A stretch of 64,000 nt of DNA, taken from the NCBI RefSeq assembly GCF_002119765.1, contig NZ_CP021112.1, positions 372,001-436,000 of the forward strand, written 5' to 3'. Below, in pieces: positions 10,355 to 18,722 of this stretch. Position numbers and translations under genes: made by a program. The DNA is from Pseudorhodoplanes sinuspersici. Lineage in GTDB: Bacteria; Pseudomonadota; Alphaproteobacteria; Rhizobiales; Xanthobacteraceae. The first letter of the stretch is position 1. Every line of letters begins with the position of its first letter. The notes below the pieces were generated by a model. That model had not been told where the DNA came from, did no database searches, and saw nothing but the letters and a program-made list of their open reading frames with translations.

Positions 10355-11269
10355 TCACGCGGCCTCCTTCAAGGCCGGACGCAGGCCAAGCAGATGGCAA
10401 ACCGCGTAGACGAGATCGGCCCGGTTCATCGTGTAGAAATGGAAATCGGTGACACCGCGATCGACGAGATCGAGTACCTGTTCGGCGGCCACCGCAGCGG
10501 CGACCAACTTGCGCGTCGCCACGTCATCGTCGAGGCCATCAAATCGCTGTGCGAGCCAGCGCGGGATCGAAGTGCCGCAGCGCTCGGCAAAATTGCGCAC
10601 CTGCTTGAAATTCTGCACCGGCACAATGCCCGGCACGATCGGGATATTAATGCCGCGGGCGCGCACGCGATCGAGATAGCTGAAGTAAAGGTCGTTATCG
10701 AAGAAGAATTGCGTGATCGCGCGTGTTGCGCCGGCATCGACCTTCGCCTTCAACATGTCGAGATCGACTTCGGTGTCACGCGAATCGGGATGCTTTTCGG
10801 GATAGGCCGAAACCGACACCTCGAAATCGCCAATGCGCCTGATGCCGGCGACGAGATCCGCCGCATTCTGGTAGCCGCCCGGATGCGGAGCATAATGCGC
10901 ACCGACGCCGCTCGTCGGATCGCCGCGCAAGGCGACGATATGGCGGACGCCGATCTCGCGATAATTTTGGACCACCGCATCGACATCGTCACGCGTGGCA
11001 TCGACACAAGTCAGATGCGCAGCCGGCGTCAGCGCCGTCTCATCCAGCATCCGCTTCACCGTCGCATGCGTGCGCTCGCGGGTCGAACCGCCCGCGCCAT
11101 AGGTCACCGACACGAAATGCGGGGAGATCGGCGCAAGCCGCTCGATCGCCTCCCACAGCGAACGCTCCATCTCTTCGGTCTTCGGCGGAAAGAATTCGAA
11201 CGACACCCGCAGCTTTTGACCGCGTCCGTTCATCAAACGGCTGGCGCGTGGAGCAATGGCCTTCATCAT
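10355..11269 (-). CDS. metF: Methylenetetrahydrofolate reductase MetF
   Basis: About 304 residues. Reduces 5,10-methylene-THF to 5-methyl-THF, the methyl donor for MetH encoded next. Family hallmarks are FEFFPPKTEEM at the start (catalytic Glu), HLTCVDATRDDVD, HIVALRGDP and the ITQFFFDND flavin-site segment. Two adjacent ATGs are possible (11269 and 11266) behind AGGAGG. The second has better spacing. The first overlaps the upstream stop as ATGA, showing translational coupling to the ArsR-methyltransferase gene. The frame stays open further upstream, but that part overlaps the preceding gene and has no homology. Confidence 0.96.
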   Translation of the reverse strand: MMKAIAPRASRLMNGRGQKLRVSFEFFPPKTEEMERSLWEAIERLAPISPHFVSVTYGAGGSTRERTHATVKRMLDETALTPAAHLTCVDATRDDVDAVVQNYREIGVRHIVALRGDPTSGVGAHYAPHPGGYQNAADLVAGIRRIGDFEVSVSAYPEKHPDSRDTEVDLDMLKAKVDAGATRAITQFFFDNDLYFSYLDRVRARGINIPIVPGIVPVQNFKQVRNFAERCGTSIPRWLAQRFDGLDDDVATRKLVAAAVAAEQVLDLVDRGVTDFHFYTMNRADLVYAVCHLLGLRPALKEAA

Positions 11270-12258
11270 GCGACCTCCTGCCGGCTGGCGATCCGCACAC
11301 GTTTGTCGCGTGCGAGCCACAATGAGACGGCGACCTTGCCGTCGGAATCCTTGTCGGGTGCGATATTTCTCTGCAGCGTCACGTCGAGATCGGCCGCCGT
11401 GAGCCATTGCGAGACAATCTCCGGCGCAAAGCCAAGGCGGCGATGCGCGTGTTCCTCGCGCAGGAATTCGAGATCGTGGGGAGCGAAATCAATCACCAGC
11501 AGACGGCCGCCCGGCACCAGCGCACGCGATGCTTCCTTGATCGCGCGGGCGCCATCATCGAGATAATGCAGCACCTGATGGATGATCACGACATCGAAGG
11601 AATCGCGCGGCACCGACAGATCGTAGATGTCGCCCTGCCGCACGCTGCAGTGGCGCAGGCCGGCGCGTTCGAGATGCGCGCGCGCCAACAGCAGCATGTC
11701 GAGCGAAAGATCGATGCCGAGGCCGCGGTCGATTTGTGGGCCGAACAATTCCAGCATGCGACCGGTGCCGGTACCGAGATCGAGCAGCGAACGAAACGGC
11801 TTGTCGCCGAGCGCCTTCTGAATGGCCTGTTCCACCGCATCGTCGGCGGCATGCAGCTTGCGCAAGCGATCCCATTCCGCCGCATGCTCGCGGAAGTAAT
11901 TCTGCGCGGCATCTGCCCGCGCCTCGCGCACGGCGGTCAGGCGTTCGCGGTCGCGGGCGATGACCGGATCATTGATGTCGAGGCGCTCGACCAGCATCCG
12001 CGCGATCACAGCACTGTCGCCGTGATTGGCCAGATGGAAGAAGGCCCAGGCGCCCTCGCGATGCCGCTCGATCAGGCCGGCTTCCGCGAGCAGCTTGAGG
12101 TGGCGCGAGATACGTGGCTGCGACTGGCGCAGGATCTCGGTGAGATCGGACACGGTCAGCTCGGCCTCAGCCAAGAGCGCAAGAATGCGCAAGCGCGTGC
12201 CTTCGGCCACCGCCCGCAGTGCATCGTGCATCGTGTCGAAAGCCAGCGAGCCGGCCAT
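11266..12258 (-). CDS. ArsR-family regulator fused to a SAM-dependent methyltransferase
   Basis: A 330-residue fusion. Residues about 10-90 form an ArsR winged helix (ALLAEAELTVSDLTEILRQS, QPRISRHLKLLAEAGLI). Residues about 140-290 form a class I methyltransferase (LLDLGTGTGRMLELFG, GIDLSLDMLLLAR, FDVVIIHQVLHYLDDGA). It is first in an operon with metF and metH. ArsR-type control of methionine and SAH-cycle genes is known in Proteobacteria (SahR). This fusion probably senses SAM or SAH through its methyltransferase fold, which is inference. A near-perfect palindrome centred on GATATC lies about 28 nt upstream of its start, so autoregulation is likely. Confidence 0.9.
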   Translation of the reverse strand: MAGSLAFDTMHDALRAVAEGTRLRILALLAEAELTVSDLTEILRQSQPRISRHLKLLAEAGLIERHREGAWAFFHLANHGDSAVIARMLVERLDINDPVIARDRERLTAVREARADAAQNYFREHAAEWDRLRKLHAADDAVEQAIQKALGDKPFRSLLDLGTGTGRMLELFGPQIDRGLGIDLSLDMLLLARAHLERAGLRHCSVRQGDIYDLSVPRDSFDVVIIHQVLHYLDDGARAIKEASRALVPGGRLLVIDFAPHDLEFLREEHAHRRLGFAPEIVSQWLTAADLDVTLQRNIAPDKDSDGKVAVSLWLARDKRVRIASRQEVA

Positions 12259-12286
12259 ATGCCTCTCCAGGGCGGCGCCAATCGAT

Positions 12287-12304
12287 ATAAGGATATCTTT
12301 ATAC
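12287..12304. promoter_or_regulatory. Putative ArsR-type operator of the metF-metH operon
   Basis: TATAAGGATATCTTTATA is an 18-bp palindrome with one mismatched pair, centred on GATATC. It lies between the start of the ArsR-methyltransferase gene and the next upstream gene. AT-rich dyads of this form are typical ArsR-family sites. Confidence 0.6.
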
Positions 12305-12481
12305 GTTAATTCGTTGGGCGCAAGCCCACAATTTGGCCCTTTTGGAGAAATCTGCCCCCCTGGAAACCTTACCTCTTAAGGTGAATGCCGGGTTTCACTC
12401 GACAAATCTGTGAATAAAGGCTGTTTCCGCCCGGGCGACACAAAAGGGCGAGTGCACATCGCCCAAACAGGGAGGGCGACC

Positions 12482-12601
12482 ATGAAAATCATGGTGATTG
12501 TTCTCGTCGTTGCGGCGTCGCTGCTCAGCATCGCCGCCGTGTCCCTGATCAGTTCTGCCGCTTTTGCGGAGAGCAGACAGGTCCAGCAGCCAAATCGCTG
12601 A
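12482..12601 (+). CDS. 39-residue secreted or membrane peptide
   Basis: Encodes MKIMVIVLVVAASLLSIAAV followed by SLISSAAFAESRQVQQPNR, a signal-peptide-like segment with an AFA-E cleavage site and only a short tail. GGGAGGG precedes the ATG. A GGGCGA/TCGCCC hairpin lies just before the ribosome-binding site (12447-12465). It may be an exported micropeptide or a signal-peptide remnant. Confidence 0.4.
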   Translation: MKIMVIVLVVAASLLSIAAVSLISSAAFAESRQVQQPNR

Positions 12602-12767
12602 CGACGAAACACGGACGCCAAGTGCGTCCGGTTGCAAAAAGACGATCTTGCGGGTCCTGCGGGCGGCGCCAATGCCGCCTGCTTTGTTATTCGCCGTTAT
12701 TCTCCCCGCGCTCGGCATGCATTGCACACGTGGCAAGCCTTCGCCTTTTGGCGTAAAGCATCGGCCG

Positions 12768-13283
12768 ATGTCTGACACCACGACCCCGCCCAAAGATCCG
12801 TTCGGCATTCGCGACGGCGAAATCGCAACCGATCTGCCATCCACATTCGATGCCGGCCTCTATTTCATCGGCCGCATTCATACGCCGTGGACGCGGCGCG
12901 AGGACTGCCCGAAGAATGCCGGCGAATCCGACGCCGTCTGCACCATCGAACTCGATCCACGCTATGCCAGGGCGCTCGACAAGGTCGAGACCTGTTCGCA
13001 CCTGATCGTGCTGTACTGGATGGATCGGGCCCGCCGCGATCTCGTGGTGCAGACCCCGCGCCATTATGGCGAGGGGCGCGGCACCTTTGCGTTGCGCTCG
13101 CCCGTGCGGCCCAACCCGATCGCGCTCAGCGTGGTGAAGCTGCTCAAAGTCGAGCGTACCACGCTGTCGATTCAGAATATCGATTGCCTCGACAACACGC
13201 CGGTGCTCGATATCAAGCCCTATTTCGCATCCGTCGATTCAAAGCCTGACGCCACCGTCGGCTGGCATCGCGACAAAGATTGA
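12768..13283 (+). CDS. trmO: tRNA (N6-threonylcarbamoyladenosine37-N6)-methyltransferase TrmO
   Basis: A 171-residue cytoplasmic protein of the TsaA/YaeB family, which methylates t6A37 in tRNA-Thr using SAM. Diagnostic segments are IGRIHTPWTRREDCPKNA, HLIVLYWMDRARRD and the RSPVRPNPIALSVVKL loop, then LDNTPVLDIKPYF. The ATG at 12768 (MSDTTTPPKD) is chosen because upstream in-frame codons give an unrelated basic and hydrophobic extension. The next gene starts 41 nt after the stop. Confidence 0.9.
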   Translation: MSDTTTPPKDPFGIRDGEIATDLPSTFDAGLYFIGRIHTPWTRREDCPKNAGESDAVCTIELDPRYARALDKVETCSHLIVLYWMDRARRDLVVQTPRHYGEGRGTFALRSPVRPNPIALSVVKLLKVERTTLSIQNIDCLDNTPVLDIKPYFASVDSKPDATVGWHRDKD

Positions 13284-13324
13284 AATTCTGGACTGATCTC
13301 AAGGACATTAGGAGACTTCGTAAC

Positions 13325-15013
13325 ATGCGCCTGCGCTCGGATATCACGCGCAACGGACTGGATCGCACCGCCCACCGCGCCTTCATGCGCGGCATGGGCC
13401 TCGACGACGAAGCGATCGCCAAGCCGATGATCGGCGTCGCCTCGATGAAAGGCACCACCACGCCCTGCAACATGACGCATTTCCCGCAGGTCGAATCCGC
13501 CAAGGAAGGCATCGCGGCAGCCGGCGGCACGCCGCGCGAATTCACCACCATCTCGGTGTCGGACGGCATCGGCATGAATCACGAGGGCATGAAGTTCTCG
13601 CTCGTTAGCCGCGAGGTGATCGCCGATTCCATCGAAGCCGTGGTGCAGGGTCATGCCTATGACGGGCTCGTCGCGTTCGGCGGCTGCGACAAGACCTTGC
13701 CCGGCGCGATGATGGGGATCGTTCGCTGCAATGTGCCATCGGTGTTCGTCTATGGCGGTTCGGCGCTGCCCGGCCGTCTGCGCGGCAAGGATGTCACCAT
13801 CCTCGATGCCTATGAGGGCGTCGGCGCGGTGCAGACCGGACAGATGAAGGAAGAGGCGCTCGCGGAAATGGAGCGCATCGCCCTTCCCTCCATCGGCGCC
13901 TGCCCGGGACAATTCACAGCCAACACCATGGCCATGGTATCGGAGGCGCTCGGCCTCACCGTGCCGAATTCGGCGATGGTGCCGGGCGTCTATGCACAAC
14001 GTTCGGCGATCGCCCAGCGCGCCGGCGAGATCGTGATGGATATTCTGAAACGCGGCGGGCCGCTGCCGCGCGAACTCGTCACCCGCAAGTCGCTCGAGAA
14101 TGCCGCCGCCATCGTCGCCGCGACCGGCGGCTCAACCAACGCGGCCCTGCATCTGCCGGCCATCGCCAACGAAGCCGGCATCTCATTCACGGTGGACGAC
14201 GTGGAGCAGGTCTTCGCGCGCACACCGCTGATCGGCGATCTGAAGCCGGGTGGCCGTTTCCTCGCCAAAGACGTACACGATATTGGCGGCGTCTCGATCA
14301 TCATTCGCGAATTGATCCGCGCCGGTCACATGCACGGCGACTGCCTCACCGTCACCGGCCGTACGCTCGCCGAGGAACATGCCGCTGCGCCCGAGGCCGA
14401 CGGCGAGGTCGTGCGCAAAACCGAAAACGCCATCCGTCCTGATGGCGGGCTTGCCGTACTGAAGGGCAATCTGGCGCCGGACGGCGCCTTGCTGAAAGTC
14501 GCCGGCCTGAAGTCACTGGTGTTCGAGGGCACGGCACGCGTATTCGATGGCGAGGATGCCTGCACCGCGGCCGTGCAGAAGCGCGACTACAAGGAAGGCG
14601 AAGTGCTGATCATCCGCTATGAGGGACCGAAGGGCGGTCCCGGCATGCGCGAGATGCTCGGCACCACCGCAATCATCTATGGCCAGCAGATGGGCGAGAA
14701 AGTCGCGCTGCTCACCGACGGCCGGTTCTCTGGCGCCACACGCGGTCTTTGCATTGGTCACATTGCGCCGGAAGCCGCTGTCGGCGGACCGCTCGCACTC
14801 GTTCAGAATGGCGATCGCATCCGCATCGACGGCCATGCCCGCCGGATCGACCTGCTGATCGACGACGCCGAAATGGCCCGCCGCAAGGCGGCCTGGGTGG
14901 CTCCGGCGCCGCGGCATCCTGCGGGTCTGTTGGCGAAATATGCCGCGCTGGTGGGGCAAGCCGACAAGGGCGCGGTGACCCATGCGGGCAATGCGGAATG
15001 GCCGGAAGTGTAA
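13325..15013 (+). CDS. ilvD: Dihydroxy-acid dehydratase (IlvD family)
   Basis: A 562-residue IlvD/Edd-family dehydratase. It converts 2,3-dihydroxy-acids to 2-keto acids in valine, leucine and isoleucine synthesis. The Fe-S cluster cysteines are in TTTPCNMTH, GGCDKTLPGAMMG and IGACPGQFTANTM. The C-terminal domain has LLTDGRFSGATRG and GHIAPEAAVGGP. The length fits the shorter [2Fe-2S] DHAD type rather than the 616-residue E. coli enzyme. AGGAG precedes the ATG at 13325. A sugar-acid dehydratase function is possible but less likely given the motifs. Confidence 0.9.
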   Translation: MRLRSDITRNGLDRTAHRAFMRGMGLDDEAIAKPMIGVASMKGTTTPCNMTHFPQVESAKEGIAAAGGTPREFTTISVSDGIGMNHEGMKFSLVSREVIADSIEAVVQGHAYDGLVAFGGCDKTLPGAMMGIVRCNVPSVFVYGGSALPGRLRGKDVTILDAYEGVGAVQTGQMKEEALAEMERIALPSIGACPGQFTANTMAMVSEALGLTVPNSAMVPGVYAQRSAIAQRAGEIVMDILKRGGPLPRELVTRKSLENAAAIVAATGGSTNAALHLPAIANEAGISFTVDDVEQVFARTPLIGDLKPGGRFLAKDVHDIGGVSIIIRELIRAGHMHGDCLTVTGRTLAEEHAAAPEADGEVVRKTENAIRPDGGLAVLKGNLAPDGALLKVAGLKSLVFEGTARVFDGEDACTAAVQKRDYKEGEVLIIRYEGPKGGPGMREMLGTTAIIYGQQMGEKVALLTDGRFSGATRGLCIGHIAPEAAVGGPLALVQNGDRIRIDGHARRIDLLIDDAEMARRKAAWVAPAPRHPAGLLAKYAALVGQADKGAVTHAGNAEWPEV

Positions 15014-15037
15014 GCAACACCGTCGCCGCAATGTCGG

Positions 15038-15235
15038 TCGGCTCCCTCTCCCTTTGGGAGAGGGTCGGGGTGAGGGGTTAAACTCTCACTATGGAAATAA
15101 CCCCTCACCCGATTTGCTTCGCTACACTCGCAAATCGACCTCTCCCAGCGCAAGTCGGATGTTTCCGACTTGCGCCGTTTCAATACTGACCGAAGTCGGG
15201 AACACCCGACTTCGGTCGGGAGAGGTGAAGAAAAG
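15038..15235. repeat. Composite palindromic repeat region
   Basis: About 200 nt of nested inverted repeats: CCCTCTCCC with GGGAGAGGG, AAGTCGGA with TCCGACTT around TGTT, and ACCGAAGTCGGG with CCCGACTTCGGT. The AAGTCGGATGTTTCCGAC core recurs in inverted orientation near 37.4 kb. It lies between convergent ilvD and binding-protein genes. Confidence 0.7.
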
Positions 15236-15252
15236 CAAATGGCGATCGCGCC

Positions 15253-16236
15253 TTACTGCATCGGCGCGACGATCTTCGGATGCTTCAGCGTCGAGGCATC
15301 GAGCTTCTTCGGCAGCATCTTGGCGTCGGTATAGACATCGAACATCGCCTGGATGCCTTCGAAATTCGGCGCAGCGCCCGGCTCACGCGCGAAGTCGTTC
15401 GGCTTCAGGAGATAGGTGTCGAGCACCGGGATCGGCGCCTTCATTACTTCCGACACGACCTTCATCGTCTCGTCGCGATTTTCGACCGCCATCTTCATGG
15501 CCGCGGTGATATCCTTCACATAGGCGCTTGCCAGTTCCGGGTTCTTGTTGACGAAATCCTTCCGGCAGGCTTCGAGGATGTGCACGATATTCGGCACCAC
15601 TTCCGACAGCGAGAACAGCTTGCGCAGGCCGCCCTTGGCTTCCGAGCGCGCGGCAAAAGGCTGGTTCATATTGGACGAGTCGACGCGGCCGGACCGAATG
15701 GCGTCTTCAGACAGGGCAAAGCCGACCTCGACCAGCTTGATATCCTTTTCCGGATCGATGCCGTGCTTGCGCAGCATCATCTGGAACGGGCCATAGGTAC
15801 CACCGCCGATAACGCTGATCGCCACGGTCTTGCCCTTGAGGTCCGCAACGGTCTTGATCGGCGAGTCTTCCTTCACCGCCCAATAGACCGAAAAACTGCC
15901 CGGCCGCTCGCCGACATGCTGGGCCACGACATAAAGGTCGAGGTTGCCCGTCGCCATGCCCTGCGCGATCGGCAGCACGCCCTGCGTCGCGCAATCGAGC
16001 GCGCCGGCCTGCATCGCCGCCGCCATCGGCGAGGTGCCGTTAAACTGCGACCATTCGATATTGTAGACCTTGCCCAGATTCGGGAATTTATCCGGACGCT
16101 TCATCATCCAGTATTTGGCTTCCTCAGCCGGGATGGTCCACCCGACCCGAATGGTGGGAATAGCCTGCGCAAAAGCCGCTGTTGATGTGGCGACAGCGCC
16201 AAGAGCCAGACCCAGAATTGCAGCACGGCGAAACAT
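15253..16236 (-). CDS. Periplasmic substrate-binding protein, nitrate/sulfonate/taurine type
   Basis: A 327-residue exported protein with a signal peptide (MFRRAAILGLALGAVATSTA, cleavage near AFAQ). The mature protein begins IPTIRVGWTIPAEEAKYWMM and carries IEWSQFNGTSPMAAAMQAGALD and GKTVAISVIGGGTYGPFQ, the pattern of the SsuA/TauA/NMT1-like family of ABC uptake systems. The ATG at 16236 follows GAGAGGAAT. No permease or ATPase gene is adjacent, so the ligand is unknown and it appears to be an orphan component. Confidence 0.8.
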   Translation of the reverse strand: MFRRAAILGLALGAVATSTAAFAQAIPTIRVGWTIPAEEAKYWMMKRPDKFPNLGKVYNIEWSQFNGTSPMAAAMQAGALDCATQGVLPIAQGMATGNLDLYVVAQHVGERPGSFSVYWAVKEDSPIKTVADLKGKTVAISVIGGGTYGPFQMMLRKHGIDPEKDIKLVEVGFALSEDAIRSGRVDSSNMNQPFAARSEAKGGLRKLFSLSEVVPNIVHILEACRKDFVNKNPELASAYVKDITAAMKMAVENRDETMKVVSEVMKAPIPVLDTYLLKPNDFAREPGAAPNFEGIQAMFDVYTDAKMLPKKLDASTLKHPKIVAPMQ

Positions 16237-16666
16237 AGTGAATTCCTCTCTACAAGTACGAGCGGCCACCGGACATGCCGTCCGGCGGTACCGTCGACCC
16301 CGGCCGGCATGGAACAATGCCTAGCGCCGCTCCGCAAGCTCAGATGTGCATCTGCGGCCGTTCAAAGCTTGGGCGGGCACAGCCCGTGCGCAGTGACCGG
16401 CAGGAACGGAGCGTCTGACGCAGACGCGGCCAGCGGCCCCGAGTGAAGCTGATGGCGCGTCCTCGGGGGCAGGGAAACGCAGATCCGCTCAAATTTTACC
16501 GTTCGGGATAAACGGGCTGAAATGCCCATGTCCTAAAGGTGTTCCTGACGCGGCCCAAATTATCGTGAAGGAACCGGTCCGCGGTTCCCCACTTAGCTTT
16601 GTCGATGAGGCCATGTCCCAGGGGCCGGTCCCGCACAGCGAGCCCGGCAGAGGTGAGGGAATTGCC
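16237..16666. other. 430-nt gap between divergent genes; no gene seen
   Basis: This gap lies between the binding-protein gene (minus) and the L,D-transpeptidase gene (plus) and must hold both promoters. A small hairpin (CCGGAC/GTCCGG, 16269-16285) lies near the first start. No convincing coding frame, RNA gene or sigma-70 promoter could be picked out. Confidence 0.5.
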
Positions 16667-17566
16667 ATGAGGACGACTAGGCCAGCGTTTGCGACAGGTG
16701 CGTTCTGCATCGCATTGCTTGCACTCCAGAACCCAGCTTCCGCACAATCATCCTATTATTCCGACCCGGCCGCCCGCTATTACGCCGATCCCGGCACCCG
16801 GTATCAGACGTCGATTTTCCGCAGCGCCGCCCCGCGCCAGGATGCGATCGAGGAAGAAGAGACTGTTTCTGAATTGCCCGCGCATCTGCGCCGACAGATC
16901 GTGTCTTATCGGACCTCCGAAGCGCCCGGCACGATCGTGATCGATACGCCGAATACGTATCTTTATTACGTTCTCGGCGGCGGCCGTGCGATCCGTTACG
17001 GCATCGGCGTTGGCCGCGATGGCTTCCGCTGGTCGGGCACGCAGACTATCGGCCGCAAGGCCGAATGGCCGGACTGGAATCCGCCTCCGGAGATGATCGC
17101 ACGCCAGCCCTATCTGCCGCGCTTCATGGCTGGCGGTCCGACCAATCCGCTCGGCGCACGCGCGATGTATCTCGGCAATACGATCTATCGCATCCACGGT
17201 ACCAACGCGCCATCGACGATCGGCACGCGCGTCTCGTCGGGCTGCATCCGCCTGACCAACGAAGATGTGACCGACCTTTACAAGCGCGTGAAGATCGGCG
17301 CCAAGGTCGTGGTGCTGCCGGATCACGGCCGCGCACCGGCGATGGTCAAGCGGACCAGTCCGCAAAACGCAGCCCAAAGCGAGCAGCGTCCGGCCGCGCA
17401 GAGCGACCGGCGTCAAAGCGTGGTGATCGACGTATCGTCGGCACACCGGGCGCATGCCACGCCAATGCCAGCCACGCCTTCGGCACCATCAGCCAATTCC
17501 GTTGCGGTCACGCAACCTGCTCCTGCCGCGAAGAAACCGCATCCCATCGATGCCCTGCGGATTTGA
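16667..17566 (+). CDS. L,D-transpeptidase (YkuD domain), exported
   Basis: A 299-residue periplasmic protein. The signal peptide (about 1-27, ending PASAQ) is followed by a Tyr-rich spacer. The YkuD catalytic domain spans about 85-225: HGTNAPSTIG supplies the histidine and VSSGCIRLTNEDVTDLY the catalytic cysteine. Such enzymes make 3-3 peptidoglycan cross-links or attach proteins to murein. The C-terminal 70 residues are Ala/Pro/Ser-rich and probably disordered. GAGGGA lies before the ATG at 16667. An intrinsic terminator follows at 17661. Confidence 0.9.
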   Translation: MRTTRPAFATGAFCIALLALQNPASAQSSYYSDPAARYYADPGTRYQTSIFRSAAPRQDAIEEEETVSELPAHLRRQIVSYRTSEAPGTIVIDTPNTYLYYVLGGGRAIRYGIGVGRDGFRWSGTQTIGRKAEWPDWNPPPEMIARQPYLPRFMAGGPTNPLGARAMYLGNTIYRIHGTNAPSTIGTRVSSGCIRLTNEDVTDLYKRVKIGAKVVVLPDHGRAPAMVKRTSPQNAAQSEQRPAAQSDRRQSVVIDVSSAHRAHATPMPATPSAPSANSVAVTQPAPAAKKPHPIDALRI

Positions 17567-17660
17567 TGAAACAGCGGAAGCGCATGCGAAGACCGTAACA
17601 CACCGATAGAGAAATTTCTTTCGTCTCGATACTGGACTTCTCTCTCCGTCGACTGAATGA

Positions 17661-17691
17661 TCCGTCCGCCAGAAAAGCGGACGGATTTTTT
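17661..17691 (+). terminator. Strong intrinsic terminator abutting the panE start codon
   Basis: TCCGTCCGC (17661-17669), a 7-nt loop and GCGGACGGA (17677-17685) form a perfect 9-bp stem followed directly by six T (17686-17691). The panE ATG is at 17693, one base later. It can end the L,D-transpeptidase transcript and must also lie within or at the edge of any panE leader. Confidence 0.85.
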
Positions 17692-17692
17692 C

Positions 17693-18616
17693 ATGCGCAT
17701 TGCAGTGATGGCGGCCGGAGCGGTCGGCGGATATTTCGGCGCCCGCATGGCCGCAGCCGGTCATGACGTGGCCTTCGTCGCCCGTGGCGCACATCGCGAT
17801 GCCATCCGCACCAAAGGCCTTATCGTCGAGAGCCCGCTTGGCAATCTGCATCTGAAGGATGTCAACGCCACCGACGACCCACGCGCGGTCGGTCCCGTCG
17901 ATGTGGTTCTCTTTGCGGTCAAACTGTGGGACACCGAAGCTGCCGCCGAACAGACGCGTCCGATGGTCGGGCCAAATACGCGCGTCATCACCTTGCAGAA
18001 TGGTGTCGACAGCGTCGAACACATCGCCCCGATCCTCGGCGATGATCATGTGATCGGCGGTTCGACCTATATCGTCACCACCATCGCAGAGCCGGGCGTG
18101 ATCCGCCACAGCGGCCCAGGCGCGCGCATCGTCTGCGGCCGGCTCGACGGCCGCGATGACGGCACGCTCAACCGCTATGCCGCAGAATTCAAAGCCGCCG
18201 GCATCGACTTCAATGTCACCACGACGATGAAGACCGACATGTGGAAAAAGTTCGTGCTGCTGTCCGGCACCTCCGGCATCACCGCCAGCACCCGCCGGAC
18301 CATCGGCGACATTCTCGCCGATCCCGACATGAAAAATCTCTTTCACAAGCTGATGTCGGAAGCGGTCGCGGTCGGGCGCGCGTCCGGGGTCGACCTGCCG
18401 GCGAATTATGCCGATGAGCAGATGAAGACGGCGCAAGGCTTTCCGCCCAGCATGCGCGCCTCCATGGCCAACGATCTCAACAACGGCAACCGGCTTGAAC
18501 TCGACTGGCTCGCCGGCAAGGTGGTCGAATTGGGCCACAAGTTCAGCGTGCCGGTGCCGGCCAGCGAAGTGATTTACGCGGTGCTCAAACCGTACCGGAT
18601 GGGCCGTCCGGATTAA
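17693..18616 (+). CDS. panE: 2-dehydropantoate 2-reductase family protein
   Basis: A 307-residue NADPH-dependent reductase of the PanE/ApbA family, which makes pantoate for CoA synthesis. The N-terminal Rossmann motif is MAAGAVGGYFGARMAAAGHD. The motif LFAVKLWD follows, and the catalytic Lys lies near DMWKKFVLLSG, with NGNRLELDWLAGK near the C-terminus. Family alignment favours ATG 17693. An in-frame ATG at 17657 would add 12 residues encoded by the terminator hairpin. No Shine-Dalgarno can exist after the hairpin, so initiation is leaderless, coupled or from 17657. Many genomes hold several paralogs, so a pantothenate role is not certain. Confidence 0.85.
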   Translation: MRIAVMAAGAVGGYFGARMAAAGHDVAFVARGAHRDAIRTKGLIVESPLGNLHLKDVNATDDPRAVGPVDVVLFAVKLWDTEAAAEQTRPMVGPNTRVITLQNGVDSVEHIAPILGDDHVIGGSTYIVTTIAEPGVIRHSGPGARIVCGRLDGRDDGTLNRYAAEFKAAGIDFNVTTTMKTDMWKKFVLLSGTSGITASTRRTIGDILADPDMKNLFHKLMSEAVAVGRASGVDLPANYADEQMKTAQGFPPSMRASMANDLNNGNRLELDWLAGKVVELGHKFSVPVPASEVIYAVLKPYRMGRPD

Positions 18617-18722
18617 CGTGTGGCGCCGTATTTTGGCGCCGCACTTTCGCCGGTATGCGAGGCTGGACTCGCCGGGCAGACCGTTCTCGCACTGAAACGG
18701 ATCCGCCGGGGGCCGTGACATC

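Noticed and set aside
11270-11407. 46-residue N-terminal extension of MetF.
   Set aside because: It lies entirely inside the preceding methyltransferase gene and lacks family similarity. The AGGAGG-supported starts are at 11269 and 11266.
12259-12480. Possible SAM or SAM/SAH riboswitch ahead of the methionine operon.
   Set aside because: Hairpins exist, but none matches the conserved cores of SAM-II or SAM/SAH riboswitches. The ArsR operator gives a simpler explanation.
12564-12767. N-terminal extension of TrmO with a hydrophobic MPPALLFAVILPALGMHC stretch resembling a lipobox.
   Set aside because: TrmO is a cytoplasmic tRNA enzyme whose family start matches ATG 12768. The extension has no similarity.
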